Source of the DNA: Crossiella sp. SN42
GTDB taxonomy: Bacteria; Actinomycetota; Actinomycetes; Mycobacteriales; Pseudonocardiaceae
NCBI RefSeq assembly: GCF_023897065.1
Contig: NZ_JAMHIV010000004.1
Coordinates: 62,001 to 126,000, forward strand
Length of the DNA: 64,000 bases
Direction: 5' to 3'
Shown here one piece after another: positions 63,656 to 64,000 of the stretch. Position 1 is the stretch's first letter. Every line of letters starts with the position of its first letter. A model generated the notes under the pieces. It made no database searches, was not told the DNA's origin, and saw nothing but the letters and a program-made list of their open reading frames with translations. Both the position numbers and the translations under genes were made by a program.

Positions 63656-64000
63656 CTAGGGACAAGCGCCCCCCCCCGCGGGGATCACGGCCAGGGCGGT
63701 GGCGTTGTCAGCGTCCTCGCCGCTCAGCCGCACAGCCTCGGCTACGAGCTGCTCGGCGCACGCCTGCGGGTCCCGGCCATACTCGGTGAACATCCCGGCG
63801 ATCATCCTGTCCTCAAGTACCTTGCCGACACCGTCGGAGACCAGCAGCAACCCGAGGAAGCCCGCGTCGGTGATGGTGATGCTGAATCCGTCGCGGCGGG
63901 CAGTGGCCACGGTCGTGGTGACGATGTGGTCGTACTTGCCGGCTTCGGCGGCCTGAACGGGGCCTCCGCTGCTGCGCATGTGCTGGCCGACCGTGTGGTC
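63656..64000 (-). CDS. PP2C-type Ser/Thr phosphatase, 5' end outside the window
   Basis: 115 codons visible, continuing past 64000. C-terminal half of a PPM/PP2C phosphatase: DHTVGQHMRSS, HIVTTTVATARRDGF, LLLVSDGVGKVLEDR (metal-binding Asp-Gly) and SGEDADNATALAVI with the final metal Asp. Bacterial PP2C enzymes reverse Ser/Thr kinase signalling; the partner kinase is not in view. Confidence 0.8.
   Translation of the reverse strand, partial: DHTVGQHMRSSGGPVQAAEAGKYDHIVTTTVATARRDGFSITITDAGFLGLLLVSDGVGKVLEDRMIAGMFTEYGRDPQACAEQLVAEAVRLSGEDADNATALAVIPAGGGACP

Overview
The window is high-GC DNA from a filamentous actinomycete. An SsgA-like sporulation regulator, Mce proteins, AfsR/SARP-type regulation, frequent GTG starts and 4-bp ATGA gene overlaps all fit; a Pseudonocardiales-type host is my guess from gene style, not a proven assignment.

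Layout. (1) 1-6841, minus strand: an mce operon (mceA to a partial mceE) headed by two secreted proteins of unknown function, with no yrbE permease genes at its 5' end. (2) 7.2-31.5 kb: mostly chromosomal genes. These include a decayed MFS transporter, a DUF3516 helicase, a Uma2-type nuclease, a RidA/regulator/PLP-dehydratase operon, an FtsX-type permease with a PadR regulator, a LuxR-type regulator with an altered receiver, tdh-kbl (threonine to glycine plus acetyl-CoA), and an Erm-type plus an RlmA-type rRNA methyltransferase tail to tail. A small isonitrile-type cluster follows (internally deleted isonitrile synthase, Fe/2OG dioxygenase, flavin monooxygenase), then a sigma factor with its RskA-like anti-sigma factor, and ssgB. 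(3) 31.6-31.9 kb: tRNA-Gly, tRNA-Cys and tRNA-Val(GAC).

(4) From the tRNA-Val to about 56.8 kb lies a mosaic genomic island. It opens with the integration/replication end of an actinomycete integrative element (integrase, a truncated second integrase, an excisionase and a helix-turn-helix protein) and a large foldback repeat. Next come an IS701-like element and a divergent metabolic or defence cassette (P-loop ATPase, DEDD exonuclease and radical SAM protein against XRE regulator, asparaginase-like and PPC-domain proteins). Then comes a type I-C CRISPR-Cas locus, decayed GNAT and formyltransferase genes, an HNH protein and a phage-type terminase small subunit. The terminase is fused at its 3' end to an N-terminally truncated AfsR-type regulator, which looks like a recombination junction. 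Two homologous 66-residue membrane proteins in opposite orientation bracket this part (37.0 and 56.1 kb). (5) 59.4-64 kb: hypothetical genes, a divergent pair of proteins sharing RHIM-like amyloid motifs, and the end of a PP2C phosphatase.

Most striking result. The CRISPR-Cas locus keeps cas3, cas5, cas8c and cas7, but the adaptation genes are gone: only a frameshifted cas4 stub remains, joined directly to the array. Between cas3 and cas5 there is a single degenerate repeat. Its pseudo-spacer matches 14 of the first 17 bases of a site just upstream of the cas5 start codon, flanked by a perfect TTC (the type I-C PAM), with mismatches at positions 6, 7 and 12. This looks like a crRNA-like guide that makes Cascade repress its own operon (CreR-like). 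A second degenerate mini-array lies upstream of cas3. The locus therefore appears to be a non-acquiring, self-regulated type I-C system. All sequence comparisons were made by eye.
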